64,000 nucleotides of DNA from Methylobacter sp. BlB1 (GCF_015476545.1 NZ_JADMKV010000003.1:60697-124696); one strand, 5' to 3'. Positions 10,110-20,125 are shown, counted from the first letter of the stretch. The notes: generated by a model not told the origin, from the sequence alone. Translations and numbers: made by a program.

Positions 10110-11024
10110 TTATACATGAAGGTCTTTATGCTGCTCGAGCCAGGTGTAATGTTCTTCTCTTGAAGGAATGCCCAGGCGAGCGCCTATCTTCGTGCAGCAA
10201 AGTGCCCCGGCAGCGCTGGCGTAGCGCAGTAGTTCAAGCCATTCCATATCTAAAGCGACACCGGCGGCAAATGCGCCATGAAAAGCATCGCCCGCGCCGG
10301 TTGTATCGATTGCAGCAACTGGAAATGCAGGCATGGCGCCGCCGTGCTTTTTGCCTCGCCGCCAAAGCAGTCCTTTTTCGCCCAGCGTGACGACGACGGC
10401 AGGAGCGGTTTCCGACAGGCGTGTTAAGGCTGCCTCTACATCGCCGGCAAATTGCCGGGCAAATTTTTCCGAACAGACCAAATAATCGACCTTGTTTATT
10501 AAGGCTAGTGTGCCTTCATGTAGGGAGCCGGCATCCAATACGCTGGGAATGTGATCGCGGCGGGCATGCTCGGCCAAAGGCACGGATAAATGCGGCTCAT
10601 GGCCATCGAACAGAATGACTTTGGGTTTGACTGAAGAGAAGTCCACCGCATTTGACGGCAAGGCTTGGGTATCGCCTTTGTAATTAATCAAGGCTCTTTT
10701 GCCATCCGGCTTGACCAGTATTGTCGACAGCGGCGTAGGCGATGGGCCTCGGGCGATGAGTTGGGTATTCACATCGTACTCGGCGAACTCCTGGGCGTGC
10801 TTGTCTCCATAAAGGTCCTGGCCCAGATAACCGGCGAAGGCTGATTTGAGCCCCAATCGCGAAACCATCACCGCTGCATTAGCCGCCGGCCCTCCGCCGC
10901 AGCTGATAAGGCTGTCCGCGAAAATCTTTTCATCTTCGGTCGGGTGATGCGGAACTGAGAAAATCAGATCGTAAGAAGCGTGGCCTACGCACAGTACGTC
11001 CACTTGCATTGGGTAAGTCGTCAT
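10110..11024 (-). CDS. PfkB/ribokinase-family sugar kinase
   Basis: ATP-dependent kinase of the PfkB family. The N-terminal strand reads V-D-V-L-C-V-G-H, followed by the G-G-G-P-A-A-N-A-A substrate signature and the C-terminal catalytic D-T-T-G-A-G-D-A-F-H-G with the base Asp. The substrate (fructose, ribose, adenosine, KDG or other) cannot be told from sequence. The start is uncertain: ATG at 11024 or 11009 are both possible with no clear ribosome site, and an in-frame TTG at 11054 is less likely. Same strand as zwf but 400 bases upstream of it, so probably a separate unit. Confidence 0.85.
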   Translation of the reverse strand: MTTYPMQVDVLCVGHASYDLIFSVPHHPTEDEKIFADSLISCGGGPAANAAVMVSRLGLKSAFAGYLGQDLYGDKHAQEFAEYDVNTQLIARGPSPTPLSTILVKPDGKRALINYKGDTQALPSNAVDFSSVKPKVILFDGHEPHLSVPLAEHARRDHIPSVLDAGSLHEGTLALINKVDYLVCSEKFARQFAGDVEAALTRLSETAPAVVVTLGEKGLLWRRGKKHGGAMPAFPVAAIDTTGAGDAFHGAFAAGVALDMEWLELLRYASAAGALCCTKIGARLGIPSREEHYTWLEQHKDLHV

Positions 11025-11265
11025 TAAGTCAAAGTGATTCGGTATCAAAAACAACCTGTATTAAGAGGGTGATTTTGCAGATTATCATTTCGCCGCATTT
11101 ACTGGCAAGCCATTACATTAAGAGAAGAATAGTCAGGATTTTTGCCTATTTGATCAAATTGTTCTGATTTAATTATATTGAGTACGGATCTGACATCTCA
11201 ACTGGACAGGATGATAAATTGCACGCTATTCTCCTGGTTCTCAATGTTCTGAATGGGAAACAGCT

Positions 11266-11913
11266 ATGCAACTCACTCCTCAATTATTGCCTGACCTGAT
11301 TCAGGTCATAGCCGATGCGATCGAAAATAACGCTGAAGAAGTAACTGCTCTGGATCAGGCTATTGGCGACGGCGATCATGTGTTTAACTTGCAGCGCGGC
11401 ATCCAGGCCCTTAAGGCACAAAGCGCCGAATTAGGCCAAATGGATTGGGCTGCTGCCTGGCAGAAAATTGGCATGACATTGATGACAACTATAGGCGGTG
11501 CGTCGGGCTCACTATATGGCACCTTGTTTATGGCCATGAGCAAAGCCGCTCGCGATCGATCTTTGGATTTGCGCGCTTTTGCAGAGGTTTATGCTCAGGG
11601 TGTGGAGGCTGTCAAGCAGAGAGGAAAAGCTGATGTTGGCGAAAAAACCATGCTTGACGTTCTGGTTCCTGTGGCGGACAGCCTGCTTCAGTCATCGGCG
11701 GAGGCTGTTGAGTTGCCTGTGGCATTGGGCAAGCTGACGGATGTTGCACTCGCGGGCATGGAGTCTACCCGCGATATGGTGGCTACCAAGGGCCGTGCCT
11801 CTTTTCTGGAAGAGCGGAGCAGGGGGCATATTGATGCCGGCGCCAAAACCGCTCAGTTAATGATCTGCGCGATAGTCGCTTTGCTGGTCGAGCGTCTAGC
11901 AGCCCCAACGTAA
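11266..11913 (+). CDS. dhaL: Dihydroxyacetone kinase L subunit (DAK2 domain)
   Basis: The ADP/ATP-binding half of dihydroxyacetone kinase. The 215-residue protein shows the Mg-ADP motif A-I-G-D-G-D-H-V-F-N-L-Q-R-G near residue 31, the G-G-A-S-G-S-L-Y-G-T loop and the G-E-K-T-M-L-D-V-L segment. It is convergent with dhaK, the two stop regions overlapping by 18 bases, an odd arrangement since dhaK and dhaL are normally in one operon. Would phosphorylate dihydroxyacetone or glyceraldehyde, useful in C1 metabolism. Confidence 0.92.
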   Translation: MQLTPQLLPDLIQVIADAIENNAEEVTALDQAIGDGDHVFNLQRGIQALKAQSAELGQMDWAAAWQKIGMTLMTTIGGASGSLYGTLFMAMSKAARDRSLDLRAFAEVYAQGVEAVKQRGKADVGEKTMLDVLVPVADSLLQSSAEAVELPVALGKLTDVALAGMESTRDMVATKGRASFLEERSRGHIDAGAKTAQLMICAIVALLVERLAAPT

Positions 11914-12885
11914 AGCCGCGGTATGGACCGGCGCATCCCAGAGGCGAATCAATTCATCATCAAGCAGCGTCAGCGTGACTGAACAGCCGGCCATATCGAG
12001 TGACGTGGTATAGTTGCCAACCAGAGAGCGGCAGATAGTAATGCCGCGTTTTTCAAAGAAGCTGGCAGCCAAGTCGTAAACCAGATGCAATTCCATCAGC
12101 GGTGTAGCGCCGAATCCATTGATATGCAACAACACCGGCTGGCCTTTTTGCGGCTTCAGTTCTTCATCGATGGCATGTGCCAGATGCTCGACAATTTCGG
12201 TAGCGCTGGTTAATGCCATCGTTTCACGCCCTCGCTCGCCATGTATGCCGACACCCATTTCCATTTCATCGTCGCCAATGGTAAATGTAGGATGGCCGAG
12301 AGCCGGTACGGTGCAACTGCTCAGCGCCACGCCCATGGATGCCGTAGCCAGATTGACGCGCTCGCCGAGGGCTTTGCAGGCAGCCAAATCCGCACCGTTT
12401 TCTGCTGCCGCGCCGACGATTTTTTCTACAATCAATGTGCCTGCTACGCCACGTCGTCCGGTGCTGTGGTTTTTAGGCAACGATACATCATCGTTTACCA
12501 GGACGGTTTCATGCGGGCAGTCCAGCATTTCCGAGGCAATCTCGAAATTCATGACGTCTCCGGCATAATTTTTGACTATGAACAAGACGCCGCCGCCATT
12601 CTCGACGGCCTGCGCAGCGGCCAGCATTTGATCGGGCGTAGGCGAGGTGAATATCTGGCCGGGGCAGGCGGCATCCAGCATGCCGCTGCCGACAAAGCCT
12701 GTATGCAAAGGCTCATGGCCTGAGCCGCCGCCGGAGATTAGCGCTACCTTGCCCGCAGGGGTAGCGCTTATGCGCCTGACAAAGTGAGGCTGAGTGTTGA
12801 ACTGGATAATATCAGCATGGGCTCTGGCGAAACCACGCAGGCTTTCGTCGAGCAACGTGGCGGTACTGTTAATGAATTTTTTCAT
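11896..12885 (-). CDS. dhaK: Dihydroxyacetone kinase K subunit
   Basis: Substrate-binding half of dihydroxyacetone kinase; the substrate is held covalently by a histidine. The 329-residue protein has G-G-G-S-G-H-E-P-L-H-T-G-F-V-G near residue 52, the F-T-S-P-T-P-D-Q-M segment, the H-S-T-G-R-R-G-V-A-G loop and H-I-N-G-F-G-A-T-P-L-M-E-L. No dhaM (phosphotransferase subunit) is nearby, so the phosphate donor may be ATP or a PTS protein encoded elsewhere. The 3' end overlaps dhaL on the opposite strand. Confidence 0.93.
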   Translation of the reverse strand: MKKFINSTATLLDESLRGFARAHADIIQFNTQPHFVRRISATPAGKVALISGGGSGHEPLHTGFVGSGMLDAACPGQIFTSPTPDQMLAAAQAVENGGGVLFIVKNYAGDVMNFEIASEMLDCPHETVLVNDDVSLPKNHSTGRRGVAGTLIVEKIVGAAAENGADLAACKALGERVNLATASMGVALSSCTVPALGHPTFTIGDDEMEMGVGIHGERGRETMALTSATEIVEHLAHAIDEELKPQKGQPVLLHINGFGATPLMELHLVYDLAASFFEKRGITICRSLVGNYTTSLDMAGCSVTLTLLDDELIRLWDAPVHTAALRWGC

Positions 12886-12979
12886 GGCGGCGATTCCGGT
12901 TTTTTAGAGTTTTGCTTATGGTAGCGTGCACTGATGACGCGATCAATCGGCTTCTGAGGCACTGGTGTTTGATTTATAG

Positions 12980-13831
12980 CTACAAGAAATATTCCGGTTG
13001 GCCTTGTAATGCTTGGGTTATGGCGCGGATATCGGGCATGACCCAGGTCGGCTGGTAATCCGATTTTTGCAAGTCTTTTTCAGTAGATATGCCCGATAGA
13101 ACCATAAGGCTGCGTATGCCGGCACGGACGGCGCCTAAAATATCCGTTTCCAGCCGATCGCCGATGGCCACCGTTTGCGATGGATCAGTTCCTAGTAAAG
13201 AAAGCGCTTGCTGGTACATGATCGGTTCCGGTTTGCCTATGATGGTTGGTGTTACGCCAGTGGCGACCTGAAGGGCGGCCAGAATGGCGCCGTTGCCAAG
13301 TATGGTGCCGTGCTCTGTTGGCAATGTGGTATCGGCATTCGTGCCTATGAATGTTGCTCCTGCCCGGATATTTAATGTTGCTGTCGCGAGTTTGTCCCAA
13401 GTCAGCGTATGGTCCTTGCCGCAGACGACAATATGAGCGCCCAGGTTGGGTGTTTCTTTGCTGCTGTCGTTGACTTCATAGAGTCCTGTAAGCGTAAAGC
13501 CTTGATCCAGAAGCGGGCGCCTGAGACCTTCTTCGCCGACAATAAATACCCGGGTTGCCTCGGGGCGGTTATGTTCGGCCAGATATAGGGCTGTAGCCGT
13601 GGCAGAAGTCAGGATGTTATCCCGAGTTACCGTCGTTACGCCCATGCGTGTGAGTTTCGCAACATACTGTTCCGGCGTCAGGCTGGCGTTATTGGTTGCC
13701 AAAATAAACCGGATCTGATGATCATGCAGGGCTTGAAAAAAGCCCTGTAATCCTGGTTGCGGTTGCTCGCCGTGCCATAAAACGCCATCCATATCGATGA
13801 TAAAGGCGCGGATATTATTAAAAGAGGCCAT
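12980..13831 (-). CDS. HAD-IIA phosphatase (NagD/phosphoglycolate-phosphatase-like)
   Basis: A 283-residue haloacid-dehalogenase superfamily phosphatase. Motif I is I-D-M-D-G-V-L-W-H-G at about residue 12, motif II A-T-N-N-A-S, motif III G-K-P-E-P-I-M-Y and motif IV A-I-G-D-R-L-E-T-D-I-L-G-A. The size and cap type fit subclass IIA. Natural substrate unknown; phosphoglycolate, p-nitrophenyl phosphate or nucleoside monophosphates are typical for relatives. It lies 94 bases beyond dhaK on the same strand. Confidence 0.88.
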   Translation of the reverse strand: MASFNNIRAFIIDMDGVLWHGEQPQPGLQGFFQALHDHQIRFILATNNASLTPEQYVAKLTRMGVTTVTRDNILTSATATALYLAEHNRPEATRVFIVGEEGLRRPLLDQGFTLTGLYEVNDSSKETPNLGAHIVVCGKDHTLTWDKLATATLNIRAGATFIGTNADTTLPTEHGTILGNGAILAALQVATGVTPTIIGKPEPIMYQQALSLLGTDPSQTVAIGDRLETDILGAVRAGIRSLMVLSGISTEKDLQKSDYQPTWVMPDIRAITQALQGQPEYFL

Positions 13832-14378
13832 TAGTAAAATTTCTCAAATAATTAATTGTATTGGATTGAAAGTGTAATAAAGAATTAGGTGTAGTCTACC
13901 GCTTAAATGTGAGATATGCTGATTCAACGCATTGAATGCAAGGCCAAAGCTGTCTCTGATTTTCCTGTATTGGCCTAATTCACCAGCTATCGGTTAAGTC
14001 GTTTGCGCAGAGAGTAATAGGGTTGGTTTTACGTCAAACTGCGTTTTCAAGGTATTTTACTTCATTGCTTAAAGCTCTGAGCATTATGCTCATCTAGCTT
14101 GCTGGTATGGAAATGCATTAAATTTTTAGAGAGGCTGTTTTAGATCGAAGGATTAATGGTTTTCTTCGCAATGGCGGTTGTAACTGCTCAATTCCATATA
14201 TAAAAATGCATAATTGCAGGTTTGAAAATGCCAGTTCCAATACATTCGATCAGTTCTCATCCTTGTATTGCCGTCGGGATTGGGCATTGACAGGCGTCCC
14301 CTTTCTAATTTACAGTTAGCATCGCATTAAATTTATGTAACCAAACTATAAATAAATAAAACATATCGGAGCACGATC
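13832..14378 (+). other. 547-base regulatory region upstream of hps
   Basis: No gene is visible. It is AT-rich and holds the hps promoter near its right end and, on the other strand, the promoter for the HAD phosphatase gene. Such a long leader before a very highly expressed RuMP gene suggests additional regulatory sites that I cannot name. Confidence 0.5.
14287..14316 (+). promoter_or_regulatory. Sigma-70 type promoter of hps-phi
   Basis: A perfect TTGACA (14287-14292) is followed after 18 bases by TACAGT (14311-14316). The predicted start lies about 55 bases before the hps ATG. The consensus -35 box fits the expected high expression of hexulose-phosphate synthase. Confidence 0.6.
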
Positions 14379-15026
14379 ATGGCAAAACCATTAATTCAAA
14401 TGGCATTAGATTCATTAGATTTCAACGCAACAATTGCACTTGCAGAGCAAGTAGCGCCTCATGTTGACATTTTTGAAATCGGAACACCATGCATTAAGCA
14501 TAACGGCATCAATCTGGTTAAAGACTTGAGAAACAGATTCCCAGATAAATTGCTGTTAGTTGACTTGAAAACAATGGACGCTGGCGAGTACGAAGCAACT
14601 CCTTTCTATGCTGCAGGTGCTGATATTTGTACAGTTCTGGGTGTATCAGGCCTTGCAACTTGCGCTGGCGTTATCAAAGCAGCGAATGCGCATGGTGCAG
14701 AAGCGCAAATCGACTTGATCAATGTTGAAGATAAAGCAGGCTGCGCACGCGCTACTGCTGAATTGGGCGCTCATATCATGGGTGTTCACACTGGTCTTGA
14801 CGCACAAGCAGCTGGTCATACTCCATTCGGCGACTTGAACGATATCGCTAGATTAGGCTTAAACGTCAGAATTTCAGTTGCTGGCGGTATTAAGCAATCT
14901 ACTGTTCAAGACGTTGTAAAAGCTGGCGCAAGCATTATCGTTGTTGGTGCAGCAATCTACGGTGCTCCATCCCCAGCAGAAGCAGCTAAAGAAATCCGTC
15001 AATTGGTTAATGCAGTTAGGGTATAA
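14379..15026 (+). CDS. hps: 3-hexulose-6-phosphate synthase
   Basis: Condenses formaldehyde with ribulose 5-phosphate, the defining step of the RuMP pathway. The 215-residue TIM-barrel protein of the OMP-decarboxylase superfamily has M-A-L-D near the start, F-E-I-G-T-P-C-I-K, the catalytic V-D-L-K-T-M-D-A-G (D-x-K-x-x-D) and the phosphate-binding V-A-G-G-I and V-G-A-A-I-Y-G. GGAG lies 7 bases before the ATG. Base composition is lower in GC than its neighbours, consistent with selected codon use in a very abundant enzyme. phi follows after 2 bases. Confidence 0.98.
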   Translation: MAKPLIQMALDSLDFNATIALAEQVAPHVDIFEIGTPCIKHNGINLVKDLRNRFPDKLLLVDLKTMDAGEYEATPFYAAGADICTVLGVSGLATCAGVIKAANAHGAEAQIDLINVEDKAGCARATAELGAHIMGVHTGLDAQAAGHTPFGDLNDIARLGLNVRISVAGGIKQSTVQDVVKAGASIIVVGAAIYGAPSPAEAAKEIRQLVNAVRV

Positions 15027-15028
15027 GT

Positions 15029-15562
15029 ATGCATCAGCGACTTATCATTGATAAAATTTCCGGTATTCTGGCAGCTACAAACGACTCATACGACGTACAG
15101 CTGACTGAGATGCTTGATAAAGCGTCTCGCATTTTTGTTTCAGGCGCAGGCCGGTCAGGTTTGATCGGAAGATTCTTCGCCATGAGACTGATGCACAGCG
15201 GTTATGATGTGAGTGTCGTTGGTGAGATTGTTACGCCGAGCATTAAAAAAGGTGACCTGTTGATCATTATCTCAGGCTCCGGAGAAACTGAACAATTGGT
15301 GGCCTTCACCAAACGTGCTAAAGACATAGGCGCTCAAATTGTTTTAATCACGGCGAAAAGCGAATCAACCATTGGCGATATGGCAGATGCGGTATTCCAA
15401 ATCGGCACTTCTGAACAATATGGTAAAGTTGTCGGTATGCCAATGGGAACGGTATTTGAATTGTCCACATTGCTCTTTTTGGAAGCCTTAATTTCTCATG
15501 TAATCCATGAAAAAGGAATTCCTGAAGAAGAGATGAGGTCAAGACACGCTAACTTAGAGTAG
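15029..15562 (+). CDS. phi: 6-phospho-3-hexuloisomerase
   Basis: Isomerises hexulose 6-phosphate to fructose 6-phosphate. The 177-residue SIS-domain protein shows V-S-G-A-G-R-S-G-L-I-G near residue 40, the second sugar-phosphate loop I-S-G-S-G-E-T-E, and the catalytic C-terminal helix region with S-R-H-A-N-L-E at the end. It begins 2 bases after the hps stop, so the two are translated from one message; they are not fused as in some methylotrophs. Confidence 0.97.
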   Translation: MHQRLIIDKISGILAATNDSYDVQLTEMLDKASRIFVSGAGRSGLIGRFFAMRLMHSGYDVSVVGEIVTPSIKKGDLLIIISGSGETEQLVAFTKRAKDIGAQIVLITAKSESTIGDMADAVFQIGTSEQYGKVVGMPMGTVFELSTLLFLEALISHVIHEKGIPEEEMRSRHANLE

Positions 15563-15567
15563 CGTTG

Positions 15568-15597
15568 AAAAGCGAGTGGCGATCGCCACTCGCTTTT
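15568..15597. terminator. Perfect 30-bp palindrome after hps-phi
   Basis: A self-complementary palindrome from AAAAGCGAGTGGC to its complement ending CGCTTTT begins 6 bases after the phi stop and ends in four T. It is a strong candidate for the hps-phi terminator. Confidence 0.8.
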
Positions 15598-15740
15598 AAC
15601 CGTATCAGATGTCAGATATCGAAATTATGTCGTGACAAAGTTGATAAGGCTGATTAATTCATCATTTATACTCAACGCAGATCAAAATTCGGATAATTTT
15701 ATTCTCTTTTCTATAACCGAAAATAAACGGTAAGAAGAGA

Positions 15741-15746
15741 TATAAT
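15741..15746 (+). promoter_or_regulatory. Consensus -10 box upstream of tkt
   Basis: A perfect TATAAT lies 54 bases before the tkt ATG. The matching -35 position is poor, so activation by a regulator is possible. Confidence 0.45.
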
Positions 15747-15800
15747 GACCCGGGTTTTGGTCTGTAAACATTTTAGAAACTTATCTCTAAGGAGAAGAAT

Positions 15801-17795
15801 ATGACTTCGCGCCGAGAATTAGCGAACGCCATACGCGCTTTGAGCATGGATGCCGTACAGAAAGCAAATTCTGGTCACCCAGGTGCCCCTATGGGCATGG
15901 CGGACATTGCTGAAGTTTTGTGGAATGACTTCATGCGCCATAACCCGACCAATCCAAAATGGTCAAACCGCGACCGCTTCGTTCTATCCAACGGTCATGG
16001 TTCAATGCTGATTTATTCACTGCTGCATCTGACCGGCTATGATCTGTCTATCGAAGATCTGAAAAACTTCCGTCAATTGCATTCTAAAACAGCAGGCCAT
16101 CCTGAATATGGCTATGCTCCCGGCGTTGAAACCACTACGGGTCCATTAGGTCAGGGTATTACCAATGCTGTCGGTATGGCTATCGCTGAAAAAGCACTGG
16201 CTGCTGAATTTAACAGACCCGACCATAAAATTGTTGACCACCACACCTATGTGTTCATGGGCGACGGTTGCTTAATGGAAGGTATCTCGCATGAAGCTTG
16301 TTCTTTGGCGGGCACCTTGGGATTGGGCAATCTGATTGCGTTCTGGGACGACAATGGCATTTCCATTGACGGCCATGTTGAAGGCTGGTTCACTGATAAC
16401 ACGCCAATGCGCTTTGAATCGTATGGCTGGCATGTAATCCCTGATGTTGACGGCCATGATTCGCAAGCTATTCATAAAGCGATCGAGATGGCTAAAGCCA
16501 TGACCGACAAGCCAACATTGATCTGCTGCAAGACAACAATCGGCTTTGGCTCTCCTAACAAAAAAGGTTCTCACGCTTGTCACGGCGCCCCTCTGGGTCA
16601 AGACGAAATCAACCTGACCAAAGCTGCTTTAGGTTGGGACCATGATGCGTTTGAAGTTCCAGCTAATATCTACGCCGGTTGGGATGCAAAAGCCAAAGGC
16701 GCTAAAGCTGAGCAGGAATGGAATGAAAAATTCGCTGCTTATAAAGCAGCTTATCCTGAATTGGCAGCCGAATATGAGCGTCGTATGTCTGGCGAACTGC
16801 CAAGCAACTGGACAGCCGAAGCAGACAATTTTGTTAGCGCTGTTAATGCTGAAGCTAAAACTACGGCTACACGTCTTTCTTCACTGGCTTCAATTGAAGG
16901 TTATGCAAAAGTATTGCCTGAAATCTTTGGCGGGTCAGCTGATTTAGGTTGCTCTAACATGACTGAATGGTCCGGTTACAGACCAATGCGCGCAGATAAA
17001 CCGCATGCCAATTACATCAATTACGGTGTACGTGAGTTCGGTATGTCAGCCATCATGAACGGTTTGGCGTTGCATGGCGGCGTTATCCCATTCGGTGCAA
17101 CTTTCCTGATGTTCTCAGAATATGCACGTAATGCGATCCGTATGGCGTCATTAATGAAGATCCGTTCGATCTTTGTTTATACTCATGACTCTATCGGTCT
17201 GGGTGAAGACGGTCCGACTCATCAACCGATCGAACAGACCGCTACTTTGCGCATGATTCCAAACATGCACGTATGGCGTCCATGTGATGCGGTAGAAACA
17301 GCCGTATCGTGGAGATCAGCTATCGAACGTAAGGATGGCCCTTCAGTTCTGGTATTTTCACGTCAGAACCTGCCACACATGGCTCGCACTCAAGAACAAA
17401 TTAGCGCCATTTCCCGTGGCGGCTATGTTTTGAAAGACAGCGATGGCCAACCTGAAGCTATCATCATCGCTACCGGTTCTGAAGTTGAGCTGGCAGTGAA
17501 AGCAGCGGAAGAGTTGACAGCTAAAGGGCGGAAAATCCGTGTGGTCTCTATGCCTTCTACTAACATTTTCGACGCTCAAGATGCAGCCTATCGCGAGTCA
17601 GTATTGCCATCTGCCGTGACCAAACGTGTAGCTGTGGAAGCGGGTGTGACCATTGGCTGGTGGAAATATGTGGGCACCAACGGCAAGATCGTAGGCCTTG
17701 ATCGCTTCGGTGAGTCAGCGCCAGCGGGAGTACTCTTCAAAGAGTTCGGCTTCACCGTTGAAAACGTAGTCAAAAACGTAGAAGCAGTACTTTAA
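15801..17795 (+). CDS. tkt: Transketolase
   Basis: Thiamine-diphosphate enzyme moving two-carbon units between sugar phosphates; in this context it regenerates pentose phosphates for formaldehyde fixation. The 664-residue protein has family length and motifs: [13 protein letters not shown] near residue 23, the ThDP motif G-D-G-C-L-M-E-G ending in D-D-N-G-I-S-I-D-G, and the central [16 protein letters not shown] segment. AAGGAG precedes the ATG. Between hps-phi and tal, it belongs to the RuMP gene group. Confidence 0.98.
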   Translation: MTSRRELANAIRALSMDAVQKANSGHPGAPMGMADIAEVLWNDFMRHNPTNPKWSNRDRFVLSNGHGSMLIYSLLHLTGYDLSIEDLKNFRQLHSKTAGHPEYGYAPGVETTTGPLGQGITNAVGMAIAEKALAAEFNRPDHKIVDHHTYVFMGDGCLMEGISHEACSLAGTLGLGNLIAFWDDNGISIDGHVEGWFTDNTPMRFESYGWHVIPDVDGHDSQAIHKAIEMAKAMTDKPTLICCKTTIGFGSPNKKGSHACHGAPLGQDEINLTKAALGWDHDAFEVPANIYAGWDAKAKGAKAEQEWNEKFAAYKAAYPELAAEYERRMSGELPSNWTAEADNFVSAVNAEAKTTATRLSSLASIEGYAKVLPEIFGGSADLGCSNMTEWSGYRPMRADKPHANYINYGVREFGMSAIMNGLALHGGVIPFGATFLMFSEYARNAIRMASLMKIRSIFVYTHDSIGLGEDGPTHQPIEQTATLRMIPNMHVWRPCDAVETAVSWRSAIERKDGPSVLVFSRQNLPHMARTQEQISAISRGGYVLKDSDGQPEAIIIATGSEVELAVKAAEELTAKGRKIRVVSMPSTNIFDAQDAAYRESVLPSAVTKRVAVEAGVTIGWWKYVGTNGKIVGLDRFGESAPAGVLFKEFGFTVENVVKNVEAVL

Positions 17796-17917
17796 TTTAA
17801 AAGTAATATATACACTATAAATTTGGCGAGGGTCCCTTTTTATATCTGGATGAATCCAATTGCCCGTCCAGCCTTAAGGGGGCCCGATCCGTTTATTACG
17901 ACTCATAGGTGAACAAC

Positions 17918-18622
17918 GTGAAAAAGAATAATTTGACGACAGGCGTGCTTGCAGCGCTGCTGCTGGCAAGTCCTATAGCGGGAGCAGAAACAGAATATCC
18001 AGCATCCGATTTCAAACCGAAAGTTCTGTACAAGGACGCTGAATATAAGCATCAGGCTGCTACCCCATCTGCATCGGCTGCGAAATCTAAACCAGTTGCT
18101 GCAGAAACTGCTAAACCAGATCCAAACTATCCTGCGGCAACCTTCAAACCGCAAGTTGTCTATAAAGATGCCGAGTATAAGCACTCTTCATCGGCTCCTT
18201 CTGCTCCAGCATCAAAACCAGCTGCTTCTGAATCAGTTTCTGGTGGCGAGTCAGAATCTACTGGCGCGGTAGCTACTACAGAAAAGAAAGAAGAACAGTC
18301 AATGACTAACTATTTAGTCGGTTTAGGCGCATTTGCACTGGCTGGGCTGTTTTTCTTTGGCAGAAAACCTAAAGCTCAAGCTGAAAGACCTGCTCCTGTA
18401 TATACCAGAGACACTACTGGCGGACTTACCGGTGTTGCCAAATACCTGAAAGAACAGGAAGCCGCTTCAGCAACTGGAGTTACCAAATACCTGAATAGAC
18501 AGGTTGCGTCTGAAGAAGTGGCAACTGCTGCGGCTCCAGTGACTGGTGTTGCCAAGTATCTGGATAAAAAAGCAGAAGCAGATGCAACGGGCGTAGAAAA
18601 ATATCTGCGCAAACAGGGTTAA
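17918..18622 (+). CDS. Unknown membrane-anchored protein with two repeat families
   Basis: No family recognised. The 234-residue product starts with a signal peptide (K-K-N-N-L then a hydrophobic run ending S-P-I-A-G-A). Next come two near-identical units of about 19 residues, YPAxxFKPxVxYKDAEYKH, separated by an Ala/Ser/Pro/Lys linker. A transmembrane helix follows (Y-L-V-G-L-G-A-F-A-L-A-G-L-F-F-F-G), and a tail with four T-G-V-x-K-Y-L-x-x-Q/K units. I chose GTG 17918 because AGGTGA lies 6 bases upstream; GTG 17909 would overlap that site. It sits between tkt and tal and ends in its own hairpins. A scaffold, localisation or envelope role is possible but unproven. Confidence 0.85.
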   Translation: MKKNNLTTGVLAALLLASPIAGAETEYPASDFKPKVLYKDAEYKHQAATPSASAAKSKPVAAETAKPDPNYPAATFKPQVVYKDAEYKHSSSAPSAPASKPAASESVSGGESESTGAVATTEKKEEQSMTNYLVGLGAFALAGLFFFGRKPKAQAERPAPVYTRDTTGGLTGVAKYLKEQEAASATGVTKYLNRQVASEEVATAAAPVTGVAKYLDKKAEADATGVEKYLRKQG

Positions 18623-18637
18623 TACATACCTGAAATC

Positions 18638-18658
18638 CGGGGCATATCCGCTGCCCCG
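18638..18658 (+). terminator. Hairpin after the repeat-protein gene
   Basis: A 7-bp GC-rich stem (CGGGGCA / TGCCCCG) with a 7-base loop, 16 bases after the stop at 18622. No T-run; may act together with the hairpin at 18722. Confidence 0.4.
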
Positions 18659-18721
18659 AATCCAAGAGAACTAGGTTCCTACTCAAAGCAAGAGTGCTTA
18701 AGTGGGCTCGATTGGTGTGTG

Positions 18722-18758
18722 ACTGCCCCCGACTATTCGAGGGCAGTGGCCTTTTCTT
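18722..18758 (+). terminator. Probable intrinsic terminator
   Basis: An 11-bp stem with one mismatch (ACTGCCCCCGA / TCGAGGGCAGT) followed by GGCCTTTTCTT. The stem and T-rich tail fit an intrinsic terminator 100 bases after the repeat protein gene. The rest of 18759-19080 shows no gene and contains the tal promoter. Confidence 0.6.
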
Positions 18759-19027
18759 GACGAGAAGCGGAAAATCCGCGCTTAAATGGCATTTAGTTAT
18801 CATTGACCAAATAACTGATTCACGCCAGCATCCTGATCACGGATGAAAAAATCGTTGCTGGATCGCTTGAAGCCGGAATGATTCCATTCCGGAGCAAAAC
18901 GTCACAAAGAAATTACAATCCCCATATTTCTTAACTTAGGATTGAGGTAAGATATGCTCACGGATTTACTTCAATGGTGAGTTGTCCGCTCACAGTCTAA
19001 CTAGTGCATTCTTTATTATATTTTGAT

Positions 19028-19033
19028 TATAAT
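19028..19033 (+). promoter_or_regulatory. Consensus -10 box upstream of tal
   Basis: A perfect TATAAT, 47 bases before the tal ATG, in an AT-rich stretch. The -35 region is weak (GTGCAT), so regulation by an activator is possible. Confidence 0.4.
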
Positions 19034-19080
19034 GAGCGGCTCTGCGGATTTTTTTAATTTGAAAACGAAAGGTACCATTT

Positions 19081-20067
19081 ATGGCAAAGAACTTACTTGA
19101 ACAACTGAGGGAAATGACCGTGGTTGTAGCCGATACAGGCGATATCCAGGCCATTGAAACTTTCAAACCACGCGATGCTACAACCAATCCTTCATTGATT
19201 ACTGCCGCTGCTCAAATGCCTCAATATCAAAGTATCGTTGATGATACACTGAAAGGTGCCAGAGCAACATTGGGCGGCAGCGCATCGGCAGCAGAGGTTG
19301 CTAATCTTGCTTTCGAACGTCTGGCTGTTGCTTTCGGGATTAAGATACTCGAAGTTATTCCAGGCCGCGTTTCTACTGAAGTAGACGCACGTCTGTCTTA
19401 TGACATCGAAGCCACTATCGCTGTTGGCCGTCAGTTAATTAAGATGTACGAAGAACAAGGTATCTCACGCGAGCGAGTACTTATCAAAGTTGCAGCAACT
19501 TGGGAAGGTATTCAGGCTGCGGCGGTACTGGAAAAAGAAGGCATTCACTGTAACCTGACGCTGTTGTTCGGCTTGCACCAAGCGATTGCTTGCGCCGAGA
19601 ATGGCATTACCCTGATTTCTCCGTTTGTCGGACGTATCCTCGACTGGTACAAAAAAGATACCGGCCGTGATTCTTATGCACCTGCCGAAGATCCAGGCGT
19701 AATTTCAGTTACTGATGTATATAACTATTACAAAAAATTTGGTTATAAAACTGAAGTCATGGGCGCCAGCTTCCGTAACATCGGCGAAATTACAGAATTG
19801 GCCGGTTGCGACCTGTTGACTATTGCTCCATCTTTATTGGGTGAATTGCAAGCTACCGAAGGCGAATTGGTACGCAAACTGGATCCGCAAAAGGCGGCCG
19901 CTGCATCAATTGAAAAAATCACTATGGATAAAGCCACTTTCGATCGCATGCATGCCGAAAACCGTATGGCTAACGAAAAACTGGCAGAAGGCATCGACGG
20001 CTTCAAAAAAGCCTTGGAAACGCTTGAGAAACTGCTTGCGGACAGATTGGCTGTACTTGAAGGCTGA
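19081..20067 (+). CDS. tal: Transaldolase
   Basis: Transfers a dihydroxyacetone unit between sugar phosphates via a Schiff base. The 328-residue protein is a full-length TalB-type enzyme: D-A-T-T-N-P-S-L-I near residue 32, the lysine motif [21 protein letters not shown] and [15 protein letters not shown] precedes the ATG. With tkt it forms the sugar-rearrangement half of the RuMP cycle; presence of Tal marks the transaldolase variant. Confidence 0.97.
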   Translation: MAKNLLEQLREMTVVVADTGDIQAIETFKPRDATTNPSLITAAAQMPQYQSIVDDTLKGARATLGGSASAAEVANLAFERLAVAFGIKILEVIPGRVSTEVDARLSYDIEATIAVGRQLIKMYEEQGISRERVLIKVAATWEGIQAAAVLEKEGIHCNLTLLFGLHQAIACAENGITLISPFVGRILDWYKKDTGRDSYAPAEDPGVISVTDVYNYYKKFGYKTEVMGASFRNIGEITELAGCDLLTIAPSLLGELQATEGELVRKLDPQKAAAASIEKITMDKATFDRMHAENRMANEKLAEGIDGFKKALETLEKLLADRLAVLEG

Positions 20068-20125
20068 TCCTTGGAGTTTATCCGGCTGTAAGCAACTTAT
20101 TGCACTAACAGTCGAATAAAATTTG

